Assembly (NCBI RefSeq): GCF_050003625.1
Contig: NC_134398.1
Span: 23,970,622 to 24,034,621 of the forward strand
Length of the DNA stretch: 64,000 bases
Direction of reading: 5' to 3'
From: Haematobia irritans
Lineage: Eukaryota > Arthropoda > Insecta > Diptera > Muscidae
The number at the start of each line of letters is the position of its first letter. Position 1 is the stretch's first letter. The notes under the pieces are model-generated. The model worked only from the letters and a program-made list of their open reading frames with translations. It made no database searches and was not told the origin of the DNA. A program made the translations under genes and the position numbers. Below, piece by piece: positions 25,150 to 38,349 of this stretch.

Positions 25150-27850
25150 TAAATATTTTAAAAATATTGAATTTATAGAAAATTTTGTCAAAAATTTTAT
25201 TTCTATTGAAAATTTTGTGAACATTATATTTCTATAGAAAATTTTATCAAAATTTTATGTCTTTAGAAAATTTCGTTAAAATGTTATTTTTATAATAAAT
25301 TTTTTCAAAATTTCCTCTCCTAGAAAATTTTGTCACAATTTTATTCCTATAGAAAATTTTGTCACAATTTTATACCATTAGAAAATTTTGTCAAAATTTT
25401 ATTTCTATAGAAAATTTTGTGAACATTTTATTTCTATAGAAAATTTTGTCAAAATTTTATGTCTTTAGAAAATTTCGTTAAAATTATATTTCTATAATAA
25501 ATTTTTTCAAAATTTCCTCTCTATACAGGGAGCAACAGGGATTCCTGCTACGACCGAACACCAAAAAGTTTTTCAGCGGTGGATTATCCCACCTCAGTAA
25601 TGCTGGTGATATTTCTGAGGGTTTCAAAGCTTCTCTAAGTGGTTTCACTGGAATGCCGTACGGACTCGGCTATAAACAGGAGGTCCCTTGCCATTGAGCT
25701 TAACATGGAATCGGGCAGCACTCAGTGATAAGAGAGAAGTTCACCACTGTGGTATCACAATGGACTGAATAGTCTAAGTGAGCCTGATACATCGGGCTGC
25801 CACATAACCTAACCTAACCATAGAAAATTTTGTTAAAATATTATTTCTATATAAAATTTTGTCAAAATTTTATTTCTATAGAAAGTTTTGTCAAAATTTT
25901 ATTTCTTTAGAAAATTTTGTTAAAATTTTATTTCTATAGAAAATTTTGTCAAAATTTTATTTCTATAGAAAATTTTGTCAAAATTTTATTTCTATAATAA
26001 TTTTTTTCAAAATTTCATCTCTATAGAAAATTTTGTCAAAAATTTTATTTCTATTGAAAATTTTGTGAACATTTTATTTCTATAGAAAAATTTGTCAAAA
26101 TTTTATGTCTTTAGAAAATTTCGTTAAAATTATATTTCTATTATAAATTTTTTCAAAATTTCCTCTATAGAAAATTTTGTCAAAATTTTATTTCTATAGA
26201 AAATTTTGTCAAAATTTTATTCTTATAGAAAATTTTGTCAAAATTTTATTTCTATAAAAAATTTTGTCAAAATTTTCTTTCTTTAGAAAATCTTGTTAAA
26301 ATTTTATTTCTATAGAAAATGTTGTCAAAATTTTATGCCTTTAGAAAATTTCGTTAAAATTATATTTTATAATAAATTTTTTCAAAATTTCTTCTCTATA
26401 GAAAAATTATGTCAAAATAGTATTTCTATAGAAAATTTTGTCAAAAATTTTATTTCTATTGAAAATTTTGTGAACATTTTATTTCTATAGAAAATTTTGT
26501 CAATATTTTATGTCTTTAGAAAATTTCGTTAAAATTATATTTTTATAATATTTTTTTTCAAAATTTCCTCTGTATAGAAAAATGTTGTCAAAATTTTATT
26601 TCTGTAGAAAATTTTGTCAAAATTTCATTTCTATAGAGAGTTTTGTCAAAATTTTATTTCTATAATAATTTTTTTCAAAATTTCATCTCTAAAGGAAATT
26701 TCGTCAAAATTTATTTCTATAGAAAATTTTTCCAAAATTTTATTTCTTTAGAAATTTTTGTAAAAATTTCCTCTCTATAGAAATTTTTTTCAAAATTTTA
26801 TTTCTATAGAAAATTTTGTCAAAATTTTATTGTTTATTTATTATTTAGAAAAAATTTTCCCAAAATTTTATTTCTATAGAAAATATTGTCAAAATTGCAT
26901 TTCTTTAGAAATTTTTGTCAAAATTTCCTCTCTATAGAAAATTTTGTCAAAATTTTATTTCTATAGAAAATTTTGTCCAAATTTAATTTCTATAGAAACT
27001 TTTGTCAAAATTTTATTTCTATAATAATTCAATTATATAGAAAATTTTGTCAAAATTTTATTTCTATAATAATTTTGTTCAAAACTTTAAATCTATGGAA
27101 AATTTTGTCAAAATTGTTTTTATTGAAATTTTTTTTTAGAAAATTTTGTCAAAATTTTATATCGTTAGAAAATTGTGTCAAAATTTTAGTTTTTATTTAT
27201 TATTTAGAGAAAATTTTCTCAAAATTCTATTCCTATAGAAAATTTTGTCAAAATTTTATTTCTATAGAAAATTTTGTCAAAATTTTATTTCTTTAGAAAA
27301 TTTTGTTAAAATTTTATTTCTATAGAAAATTTTGTCAAAATTCTATTTCTATAGAAAATTTTGTGAACATTTTATTTCTGTAGAAAATTTTGTTAAAATT
27401 TCATTTCTATAGAAAATTTTGTCAAAAATTTTATTTCTATTGAAAATTTTGTCAAAATTTTATTTCTATAGAAAATTTTGCCAACATTTTATTTCTATAG
27501 AAAATTTTGTCAAAATTTTAATTCTATAGAAAATTTTGTCAAAATTTTAATTCTATAATAAATTTTTTCAAAATTTTACTTCTATAATAAATTTTTTCAA
27601 AATTTAGTTCTATAGAAAATTTTGTCAAAATTTTATTTCTATTGAAAATTTATTAAAAATTTTTATTTCTATAGAAAATTTTGTCAAAATTTGTATTTCT
27701 TTAGCAAATTTTGTCAAAATTTTATTTCTATAGAAAATTTTGTCATAACTTTATTTCTATAGAAAATTTTGTCAAAATATTATTTCTATTATATTTTTTT
27801 TTCAAAATTTCATCACTATAGAAAATGTTGTCAAAATTTCTACGTAGAAA
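25150..27850 (+). repeat. 29-bp satellite-like array, block 5
   Basis: About 80 forward units interrupted by a SINE at 25528-25819. A higher-order group containing GTGAACATTTTA, TGTCTTTAGAAAATTTCG and TATAATAAATTTTTTC recurs near 25220, 25430, 26070 and 26480. The frames at 25022-25237, 26293-26490 and 26973-27296 are repeat readings. Confidence 0.92.
25528..25819 (+). mobile_element. tRNA-derived SINE, internally deleted head
   Basis: Starts GGGAGC, then jumps to GGGATTCCTGCTACGACC, so most of the tRNA-like promoter (A box and most of the B box) is missing. The body is complete and ends in CCTAACCTAACC. It interrupts 29-bp units on both sides. The copy should be transcriptionally dead. Confidence 0.8.
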
Positions 27851-28141
27851 ATTTTGTCAAAATTGGGTAGTATTTCTGATTGGTGTCGAAGTAACTACAT
27901 CGATATTAATATAGCGAAATCTAAATCTATGATCTTTGATTGTTCGTTCGTCTCTTATATACATTTTTATTTCTATAGAAAATTTCATCACTATAGAAAA
28001 TTTTGTCAAAATTTCTACGTAGAAAATTTTGTCAAAATTGGGTAGTATTTCTGATTGGTGTCGAAGTAACTACATCGATATTAATATAGCGAAATCTAAA
28101 TCTATGATCTTTGATTGTTCGTTCGTCTCTTATATACATTT
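27811..28141 (+). repeat. tandem duplication across the retrotransposon junction
   Basis: A segment of about 156 bp (27811-27966) is repeated at 27986-28141, period 175 bp. Each copy holds a piece of 29-bp array and the first bases of the retrotransposon ORF (GGGTAGTATTTCTGATTGG onward). The duplication therefore happened after the element inserted. Confidence 0.85.
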
Positions 28142-28990
28142 AGCTTTGAACGGTTGCACTCTTCAGAATGTAAAGTTTATGAAGGTTTTGGGATTTTATG
28201 TTGATGACAAGCTAAAATTTGACGTTCATGTGTCTAGGATAGCTTCGAGATTAGCCTACCTCTTGCGAAGGTTATATGCCACAGGGGTCTCACTTCCACT
28301 TGAGGTCAAGAAAGTAGTGGGAAAGTCTCTATTATTGCCACATATATTATACGGAATTGAGGTTTACTCGGGGGCCCCTTTGGGTACGCTTGATCGCCTC
28401 CGGTTACTATTTAATAGGATTGTTCGCTATGTTTATGGTTTGAGTTACTACGACCACGTCAATTCTTATGTGTTGCAGTTTCTGGGGTGTAGTTTTGGGA
28501 ATATGGTTAATCTAAGAGCACTTTTATTGTTGTATAAGGTCATGAAGCACGATAATCCACCATATATGGCTTCGAATTTTGTGTTTGGGTCTTCAACTAG
28601 GACTCATTCATTGCAGCTGCATCAGTACCGCTCTCTAATTATGCAGCGTTCATTTCGTGTCCGGGCAATACGATTATGGAATTCGGTAGTACCATATGAT
28701 AATAGGAACTTTTCGTATTCATGCAATCAATTCCGGGACATTGTTCTGCAGTGTTTTTGATGGCCTTCTTGGATTTTAATTATGCTAATGGTCCCATAGA
28801 TATTCGATTTCGTCATCCATTTTCGTTCCACTAATTACTTTAGAATAAGCATTAGTTTATAAGTTTGTATTTTAATTTTTTAAGGATTTTTTATTAATTG
28901 TGCCTATATATATTAAACTGCGTAATCAATTAGGCCGAATACGGCTCACAGGTTATTGAATGAACAAATAAATGAAATGAAATGAAATGA
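28038..28990 (+). mobile_element. 5'-truncated non-LTR retrotransposon
   Basis: An open frame (28038-28757, stop at 28758-28760) encodes the C-terminal end of a reverse transcriptase. At residues 7-25 is the SDWCRSN...INIAKSKSM segment of late palm motifs. FMKVLGFYVDDKLKF follows, then a thumb-like region (LAYLLRRLY...LLLPHILYGIEVYSG) and a C-terminal tail ending RLWNSVVPYDN. No ATG is present at the start because the 5' end is truncated inside the RT. The 3' end has an untranslated region and an AAATG repeat tail. Both flanks read GAAAATTTTGTCAAAATT, a possible target-site duplication, though this is also the array unit. Clade (Jockey, I or R1-like) is not determined. Confidence 0.85.
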
Positions 28991-29560
28991 AAATTTTGTC
29001 AAAATTTCTATATAGATTTTTTTTAAATTTCATCCCTATGGAAAATTTTGTCAAAATTTTATTTCCATAGAAAAATTTGTCAAAATTTTATTTCTTTAGA
29101 AAATTTCGTCAACATTTTATTTCTATAGAAAATTTTGTCAAAATTTTATTTCTTTAAAAAAATTTGTCAAAATTATATTTCTTTGGAAAGTTTTGTCAAA
29201 ATTTTATTTTTAGAGAACATTCTGTCGAAATTTTATTTCTATAGAAAATTTTGTAAAAATTTTATTTCTATAGAAAATTTTGTAAAAATTTTATTTCTAT
29301 AGAAACTTTTGTCAAAATTTTATTTCTATAGAAAATTTTGTCAAAATTTTATTTCTATAAAAAAATTTGTCAAAATTTTATTACTATAGAAAATTTTATT
29401 TTTTTAGAAAATTTTGTCAAAATTGTATTTCTATAGAAAATTTTGTCAACATTTTATTTCTATAGAAAATTTTGTCAAAATTTTATTTCTATAGAAAATT
29501 TTGTCAAAATTTTATTTCAATAAAAAATTTTTAAAAATTTTTATTTGTAAAGGAAACATG
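28991..29560 (+). repeat. 29-bp satellite-like array, block 6
   Basis: About 19 forward units continuing block 5 beyond the retrotransposon. Confidence 0.92.
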
Positions 29561-30808
29561 TGTAGTAGCTCTTGTTGGAGAGGAATATTTTGCAAAATTT
29601 ATAAAAACATCCAGAATTCTAGCAATCTACCATACAGTAGAAAATGTATAATTTTTGGTAGAATTCTAAAAAAGTAGAAATGTCCTAGGGTATGATATTG
29701 AATACACCATGGTTTAATACACGGACGAAGTAGTTAGTTTTACTGAGAAAACTGTTTACTTTACTTTAGGTTACAAAGCATATAGTTAGGCGCTAAGGAA
29801 GACTTTGGTATAATTCGAAAGTTAACAATCGATTGAAATTTATACAAAATATGAATTAAATCCTCTTTAGGGTCTTTTTCACCAAAAACAAAAGTTAATT
29901 TTAAACTTATCACACCATAGCCAGAAAGACTAACAAATAGCTTCCTATTTTCATCTGAGATAAAAGTCATCCATTGCATTTGCCATAATGGCAGTTGGAA
30001 ATCGCAAACAAATCATAAAAACTTTATCCCACAACCATTTACAGTGGGTATGGGTAATGGCTACAAACTTTCGTATAAACAGCCTGTGGTTGTGGTACTC
30101 AATATGCCTGAAATTATGCAATACATATTTCTCCGCATGGATACTATACCATGTATACCCCAAACATATATGGAACATTTTGCTATCGTTTCGTAACTCA
30201 TTCCCAATTGTTTGTATCGCAGCAACATTATGTTTGTCACATGACAAATTTTAAGTGCTTTACGTTTGACAAGCAGACACACCGCCACTCTAAAAAAAAA
30301 TTTCCGCTAGGTCATATGTCAATGGCTTCTGCCATTTTAAAATGACTGGACTTCTGTTTGCTTTGTTTATTAGTCATTTGCTAAATTGTGTTTGAGTTGC
30401 AAATATTAGCCGAATGCTATATATGAAGATGCAGGCATGCGTGTGCAATATACTTTGTTTTTCGGCGAAATTAATCGTTTCCCCTACAAAACTGCCACTT
30501 TGTATGACATTTTTATAGTGACACATAGTATGAATGCTAAGGCCTCCCATGGTCAAAGCTTTAGTCTGGGTTGCATATTTTGTGCTTAGGCAAAAATCAT
30601 TTTTATTCATCCAACGCCTAATGGTAGGCTTTAGTATAAATAAGAAACTATCCATGACAACAACAATGTATATAGCATGCATTATGCGAAAAGTGTACTA
30701 TATATTACTACATACTAGAATGAGCGTTCTTCCTATATCCATTGTTTACGAGAATATTACCGGATTTTGTTTATAGTCAACATTGCAAAAAATGCCACAT
30801 CCGCCATA
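29561..30808. other. unique DNA of more balanced base composition
   Basis: Less A+T-rich than its surroundings, with many short overlapping frames on both strands (29761-30776, up to 102 residues). None has a recognised domain and none dominates. Frames open on both strands at once suggest a composition effect. This could be conserved non-coding or regulatory DNA. Only a comparison with a related fly would tell. Confidence 0.4.
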
Positions 30809-30810
30809 TA

Positions 30811-31743
30811 AAGGGTGATTTGTTAAGAGCTTGATAACTTTTTTTTTTAAAAAAACGCATAAAATTTGCAAAATCTCATCGGTTCTTTATTTGAAACGTT
30901 AGATTGGTCCATGACATTTACTTTTTGAAGATAATTTCATTTAAATGTTGACCGCGGCTGCGTCTTAGGTGGTCCATTCGGAAAGTCCAATTTTGGGCAA
31001 CTTTTTCGAGCATTTCGGCCGGAATAGCCCGAATTTCTTCGGAAATGTTGTCTTCCAAAGCTGGAATAGTTGCTGGCTTATTTCTGTAGACTTTAGACTT
31101 GACGTAGCCCCACAAAAAATAGTCTAAAGGCGTCAAATCGCATGATCTTGGTGGCCAACTTACCGGTCCATTTCTTGAGATGAATTGTTCTCCGAAGTTT
31201 TCCCTCAAAATGGCCATAGAATCGCGAGCTGTGTGGCATGTAGCGCCATCTTGTTGAAACCACATGTCAACCAAGTTCAGTTCTTCCATTTTTGGCAACA
31301 AAAAGTTTGTTAGCATCGAACGATAGCGATCGCCATTCACCGTAACGTTGCGTCCAACAGCATCTTTGAAAAAATACGGTCCAATGATTCCACCAGCGTA
31401 CAAACCACACCAAACAGTGCATTTTTCGGGATGCATGGGCAGTTCTTGAACGGCTTCTGGTTGCTCTTCACTCCAAATGCGGCAATTTTGCTTATTTACG
31501 TAGCCATTCAACCAGAAATGAGCCTCATCGCTGAACAAAATTTGTCGATAAAAAAGCGGATTTTCTGCCAACTTTTCTAGGGCCCATTCACTGAAAATTC
31601 GACGTTGTGGCAGATCGCAAGTCTATTCATGATGAAATGTCAAAGCATACTGAGCATCTTTCTCTTTGACACCATGTCTGAAATCCCACGTGATCTGTCA
31701 AATACTAATGCATGAAAATCCTAACCTCAAAAGAATCACCCTT
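30811..31743 (-). mobile_element. DD41D mariner-like element, copy 1, internally deleted
   Basis: The ends are inverted repeats, AAGGGTGATT... on the left and ...AATCACCCTT on the right, flanked by TA on both sides (30809-30810 and 31744-31745), the mariner target duplication. At 933 bp it is shorter than the usual 1.3 kb. The part of the transposase gene that encodes the N-terminal DNA-binding region is missing. The remaining reading frame is described separately. Confidence 0.93.
30918..31613 (-). pseudogene. mariner-like transposase, catalytic part only
   Basis: The minus-strand frame keeps the three catalytic aspartates: FSDEAHFW, WFQQDGATCH and DLTPLDYFLWG. By my count 41 residues separate the second and third, as in the DD41D (rosa/VISITOR-like) branch of the Tc1/mariner superfamily. 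The C-terminus (RSRGQHLNEIIFKK) is intact. Upstream, the element's start codon (ATGAATAGAC at about 31631) is joined to GATCTGCCACAACG by the internal deletion in a different frame; a stop follows, so no ATG-started protein covers the catalytic domain. The helix-turn-helix domains that bind the inverted repeats are absent. It cannot be autonomous. Confidence 0.85.
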
Positions 31744-31745
31744 TA

Positions 31746-32690
31746 TCAAAAAACTATTTTTTTGTTAGCCAATTTAAATCTCATGAAAAATAGATCTCTA
31801 TGATGAGGTATTATAGGTTTTTGAAAATTTTGCAAATTTTCAATATATGGCATGAAAAATTTTAATTAGGTTTCCCATGATTTAATTCCATGCCATATTA
31901 CTAAGAGGCCTTTATTTAATTAATTTATAATAACGGAAATTATATTTAATTAAAATAATACATTTAACTAATATATCAAAATTTATATTATAGGAAAAAT
32001 TGAATTCTGATTTAAGAGTTTTACTTCGAGGATTGTTGCCTACTTTTAGGCATGCAATAAATGTTGTGGGGGAAAATGTACACCAAAACGACTTTATGTT
32101 ATGTTGCATTGAAAGCTAATTTAAAAAAAAAAACAAAAACATTCAGGAAAGCCATATAGTTTGTGGTATTAGGTATATGGTTGAATTGCATACTTTCAGG
32201 CATACATTGTATTACCGAATAATGTAACCAAAGAGACCTTATATGCCTTTGTGGCATAAAAATGTTTACTTCCATTTTAAAACCAAAAAGAAGGAAAACA
32301 AGTGAGCTATTTGGCATATTGCAAATATACTTTGAACACTAAAAAAAATCAAAAAATTATTCAAATTTTTTGTCTAAGTGTGATTATCTAAATTAGGTTT
32401 TGTATTGCCATAAGAACATTTTTTCGTTTTGTTTCAACAAATATTTGACTTTCTAATAGATTGATCGGCAAATAAAACTATTTCCTGAATTAAAAAAAAA
32501 ATCTATTTAAATTTAGCATATTTTCAGGCGATCATATTTAAAAAGACAAAAACAAGAAAAATTAATAAAATCCATTTACATTAGATTTTTTTGTCCAAGC
32601 AATGATTGACTGACATAACAAAAACTATCACTTCATTTTAAATGTTTTAATTCATAATGGAAAGATGGGAAACAAAACCTGTTTGCTTGG
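31746..32690. other. AT-rich DNA with motif sites
   Basis: No gene seen. Minus-strand frames at 31912-32317 are unsupported. It contains three of the forward motif sites. Confidence 0.5.
32038..32529 (+). promoter_or_regulatory. Su(Hw)-like motif group 5
   Basis: Three forward sites: 32038-32051 (GCCTACTTTTAGGC), 32188-32201 (GCATACTTTCAGGC) and 32516-32529 (GCATATTTTCAGGC). The first two have one mismatch to the 13-bp core, the third two. The first two are each followed by another CAT(G/A)CA or CATACA. Confidence 0.55.
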
Positions 32691-32694
32691 TTAC

Positions 32695-33765
32695 AAAAAA
32701 TGGCTGCATACTTTCAGGTGGCCCTGTTTTACTCTAACGCACACGAAAATGCGGATTTTTTTTTTACAGGACGAGTCACTTCCGTAAGATGTAAGTGTGT
32801 TGGAAATAAAACTGTTAGGATTAATGTGAAAATATCAAAAATTGATAAAAAAAGTATAAAAAATTAAGAATCCAATGATCGGAAAAATAATTAAATTTCA
32901 TAAATATAAGGCAACAGATGCATACGTAAAAACTAAATTACCTCAGAAATGAATTTTTTCATTGCGTCATACTGGATTACAAATTTTAAGTATTTTCATT
33001 AAAATAAATAAAAAACAAAGCATACTTTTAGGATTATTATAAAAAATAATTATGCCCACATTTACCGAAAGATTTTGGGAGAGAAAAGTAGGTTTATAGT
33101 TTAATTTACCATTTTTGAATATGGGAGTTATTAGATAACTGATTCCGACTAATTAATAATATTAGTATTATTATTCTTTCTTTCTTTAAAACATATTTTA
33201 GTATTTTAAAAAATGGCTGCATACTTTCAGGTGGTTCTGTTTTATTCTAATGCACACGAAAATGCGGATTTTATTTGCAGGACGAGTCACTTCCGTAATA
33301 TGTAAGTGTGTTGGAAATAAAACTGTTAGGCTATAAAAGGATTAATGTGAAAATATCACAAATTGATAAAAAAGTATAAAAAATTAAGAATCCAATGATC
33401 AGAAAAATAATTAAATTTCATAAATATAAGGCAACAGATGCATACGTAAATACTAAATTACCTCAAAAATGAATTTTAAATTGATAGGTTTTCATAATGC
33501 GTCATGCTGCATTACAAATTTTAAGTATTTTCATTAAAAAAAAAAAAAACACACAAAACAAAGCATAACTTTAGGATTCTTACAAGAAATAATTATGCCC
33601 ACATTTACCGGAAGAATTTGCGAGAGGTTTGGTAGGTTTAAAGTTTAATTTACATTTTTTGAATATGGGAGTTATTAGATAACTGATTCCGACCAATTAA
33701 TAATATTTGTATTATTATTCTTTCTTTCTTTAAAACATATTTTAGTATTTTTATTGATTCTGAGA
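32695..33765. repeat. tandem duplication of a ~520-bp unit carrying two motif sites
   Basis: Unit 1 starts near 32698 (AAATGGCTGCATACTTTCAG) and unit 2 near 33211 with the same bases. Both continue through GACGAGTCACTTCCGTAA, GGCAACAGATGCATACG, GCATACTTTTAGGATT or its variant, and end near TTCTTTCTTTAAAACAT. Copies differ by small indels and substitutions. Each unit carries one GCATACTTTCAGGT and one GCATA(C/A)(C/T)TTTAGGA site in the same order. Confidence 0.9.
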
Positions 33766-33943
33766 CGTATTTTATTAGATTTTCCTAATTAAACAAAAAT
33801 GCTTTTCGTTTAAATCACCCACCCAATGTTCACTTCAAACCTTACAAAATTCCATATCATTCCCTACCATTTAATAAACTACAGTTCCATTATTCTCTAT
33901 TTTACTTAACCCAACCTTAAAAACAATTAGCATATTTTTAGGC
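32706..33943 (+). promoter_or_regulatory. Su(Hw)-like motif group 6
   Basis: Five forward sites: 32706-32719, 33020-33033 (exact), 33219-33232, 33563-33576 (GCATAACTTTAGG, one mismatch) and 33930-33943 (GCATATTTTTAGGC). The first four are the two pairs carried by the tandem 520-bp units; the 313-344 bp spacing within the pairs is the same apart from indels. Confidence 0.6.
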
Positions 33944-34690
33944 TTTATAAGGCAAAACTTTCATATACAATTTTTTTTTTTGTCTCAACACACATAACTT
34001 CCGTTTATTATAAAAATTTTCTTTTGGCAAATATTTTTTTCCTCATTACCATCTTTAATATGAGTTCTTGAAGTTATCCTGATTCATGGGCAAAAACAAA
34101 AATAACCAAGAAATAAAAAAAGGTTATTATAATGTTTTACGTTAACACGCAAATACTGCTGACTTGAGTCATGCTAACAAAAATTCGGATGCCTTTTGCT
34201 ATAAAACCATAGTTGTAATAGGAATACATTTAATGTCATTGAAAAAAAAAAAAAACAAGAAAGACTGATAGACAATGTATAAGCCAAGTCTGCAATATTT
34301 TTACTATCAACTAGTTTCAACAAAATTATACACACAACACAGAGAATACAATGTATTATTTGAGATTTTAAGAGAACATTTTTGGGCATATTTATTTTGG
34401 ATGGTGCCACCTACCTTGTTTGTCAAGGTGCTTTTTTATGAAAATATAATCAATAATTTCTAAATCAATCATTTACCTATAATTGATAATAAATAAATCA
34501 TTAAACCGAACACCACAAAGGTAAAATAAATGTTGTCTATGCCATATATAATAAAGTTGTCTTAAGGTTATTATTTGTTCGAGCCCAAAAATAGGCAATA
34601 AATTATAGGCTATAACAATTTTGTAAGAGAGACTAAAAGAATGTTTAGATAAACAATGGTAAAGTACTAGCATTTAATGAATTTAAATGA
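33766..34690. other. AT-rich non-coding DNA
   Basis: No gene seen. Antisense and sense short frames at 34174-34673 overlap and have no domain. A weak reverse motif lies at 34583-34598 (GCCCAAAAATAGGCAA). Confidence 0.45.
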
Positions 34691-34944
34691 ATTGTTTTCT
34701 TTGTCGGTAATAACTTAGGGTTCGTGTCAATATTAAATGACTAAATATCAACACTAATAATTGTAATTGATTTTTTTGTCGTAACAAAAATAAAGACTAA
34801 CAGTTATATTATTTTTCTGTAGAGCAGATCTTAAAAATTGCGTGGGTACAATAAACAATTAAAAAAATAATTTAGAAGACAACATTATTTGTTATGAAAA
34901 ATTGCAACTATGAATTTCGTTATATACACTTATAATAAATTGGA

Positions 34945-36357
<1,413 letters not shown>

Positions 36358-36391
36358 TATAAAAAATTCAGAAACACGTGTCATATTGTAG

Positions 36392-36520
36392 TTTGATTTA
36401 TATGAAAACGATGCTTCTCGAAATTTCGCTCGCACTACCATCGTTAAATATACTTACGAGTCACTTGCTGACACGTTCGACCCTATGTTTGCAAGTTATT
36501 TTAGCTTTAAGACCATATAG
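36392..36520 (+). CDS. candidate terminal coding exon, unknown protein
   Basis: After an acceptor-like ATATTGTAG at 36391 a frame of 42 codons reads FDLYENDASRNFARTTIVKY, then TYESLADTFDPMFASYFSFKTI, and stops with TAG at 36518-36520. Codons show an RNY-like pattern and less A+T than the flanks. Against it: the first 20 bases are the end of the local tandem unit (also seen at 35410 and 35776), the +1 frame is open too (36378-36578), and I recognise no family. It may be the last exon of a gene whose other exons are outside view, or chance. Confidence 0.28.
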   Translation, partial: FDLYENDASRNFARTTIVKYTYESLADTFDPMFASYFSFKTI

Positions 36521-37334
36521 ATTTTGGTATTGTTTCCGGGTCAAAGATGATGCTTCTTTCAAATCTTTTTTAAAATAAAGACATCCAGCTATCCAGTTTT
36601 AAATTCAAGATCTTTAAATTTAAAAATAAAATTCATATCTCCTTTATGGAATTTTTGTTGCCTTCTTGCGATATATTAACGAAGCTATTCATGAACAAAG
36701 AAATGCCAGTTTAAAAATTCAAATTATAACATACACTTTAAAACAATTTGTTTAAATTTCAAAACAATTTCAATACAAAAAAAGAAAGAGAGATGGAAAG
36801 TTCTCCAAATAAGTTTAGGCCCATTTTTGAAGATTTTTAAACTTTAGTCAAAAGCATCAATGTCTCTGTTAAAAATTATTGCTTTAAATCAAAATTGTTT
36901 TTCTTTACTTTCAAAAAAATTTGCCTTATTTCAAAGACATACGACTTACACACGAATTTTTGAAATTTACGCCGCCCGGTGTCCTAGATTTAAAGAAATC
37001 AATTCCTAAAGCAAAAGTTATGAATTTTTAATTAAAATTTCTTTATTTAAAAAAAACTGTCCTAACTACTGGTAAATTGCATATCTTAAATTTTAAGTGA
37101 CATAATCTACCATATTAACATTCTTTTGCAAAAGTTCCATATTAACATTCCATATTAACATTTTAAAGCAAAAGTTATGAATTTTTAATTAAAATTTCTT
37201 TATTAAAAAAAACTGTCCTAACTACTGGTAAATTGCATATCTTAAATTTTAAGTGACATAATCTTCCATATTAACATTTTTTTTTTTGCAGTGAAACCAG
37301 CCCTTCAAATAGTACAGGATTGTCATGAATATTT
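36521..37334. repeat. AT-rich DNA with a tandem duplication
   Basis: A block of about 115 bp with AAAGCAAAAGTTATGAATTT, ACTGTCCTAACTACTGG and AAGTGACATAATCT occurs at 37009-37125 and again at 37153-37280. No gene or mobile element otherwise. Confidence 0.75.
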
Positions 37335-37725
37335 TTAATTTTGACAAAATTTTCTATAGAAATAAAATTTTGACAAAATTTTCTATAGAAATAAAATATG
37401 GACAAAATTTTCTATAGAAATAAAATTTGGACAAAATTTTCTATAGAAATAAAATTTTGACAAAATTTTCTATAGAAATAAAATTTTCGATAGAAATAAA
37501 ATTTTGACCAAATTTTCTATAGAAATAAAATAAATAAAAATTTTGACAGAATTTTCTATAGAAATAAAATTTGGACAAAATTTTCAATAGAAATAAAATT
37601 TGGACAAAATTTTCTATAGAAATAAAATTTTGACAAAATTTTCTATAGAAATAAAAAAAATTTACAAAATTTTCTATAGAAATAAAATTTTGACAGAATT
37701 GTCTATAGAAATTTAATTGTCTCAG
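37335..37725 (-). repeat. 29-bp satellite-like array, block 7
   Basis: About 13 reverse units, some with ATTTGGAC in place of TTTTGAC. Confidence 0.92.
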
Positions 37726-37892
37726 CCATATCGATTTAGGTTTTAGGCTTAGAATTAAAACAAAAACCTAAATAAACATTTTCTAAAAAATTGTTCCTTG
37801 TAAAACAATAAACCAATAACATTTTCAGAATTTCCGTTTATGTCAAAGTCATTAATTACTTTGCAAGTAATTAATTATTACTTTAAAGCCTC

Positions 37893-38138
37893 CCTAAAGT
37901 AGGCAATGACATGCAATAAAATTATGACCACAAATTCATATATTTTTTTGTTTCACATTTTAATTACATTGCTTTTAGTGGTTTTTCTCAAAAGAAACAA
38001 TACAGTCTAGTCATTATTAAATTCTCCATGGAAATGTTTTTTTTATAATTAAAAGTAATTACATTTGAAAAATTTTCGCCTGAAAATATGCTAAATTATA
38101 AGAGCAATAATATACAGAGAAAGTGTATACTTTTGGGA
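37893..38138. promoter_or_regulatory. Su(Hw)-like motif group 8
   Basis: 37893-37906 (reverse, CCTAAAGTAGGCAA), 38078-38093 (reverse, GCCTGAAAATATGC) and 38125-38138 (forward, GTATACTTTTGGGA). The last two face each other 31 bp apart. Confidence 0.5.
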
Positions 38139-38258
38139 ATGGCATAACTAGAAAAAAACACTCATACATATCCGTTTATAAGTGATGAATGCATTTAAAA
38201 TTTCTGTTCAACTTTTCCTGAACTAAAAATCTCTAAAAGAAACAAACAAACACCCGGC

Positions 38259-38344
38259 TATAAAAGGTAGACGGTCTTCAAGTATTTGCAAGAAATCTCA
38301 CCAGGAGTACTAAGGAAACCAGGCGGTAAAATCAAGCCTAAGGT
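38259..38344 (+). promoter_or_regulatory. possible core promoter and untranslated first exon
   Basis: TATAAAAG at 38259-38266 in a locally GC-richer setting (CCCGGCTATAAAAGGTAG). About 80 bp downstream is CTAAG|GTAAGAG at 38338-38349, a near-consensus splice donor. Together they resemble a TATA promoter with a short non-coding first exon. The next 600 bp is relatively CA-rich (AACACCAACAATACTAACC). There is no transcript evidence and no coding exon is assigned. Confidence 0.3.
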
Positions 38345-38349
38345 AAGAG

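Noticed and set aside
29761..30776. Many overlapping frames in a more balanced-composition stretch
   Set aside because: Frames are open on both strands with none dominant, so low stop density is a composition effect; kept only as possible regulatory DNA.
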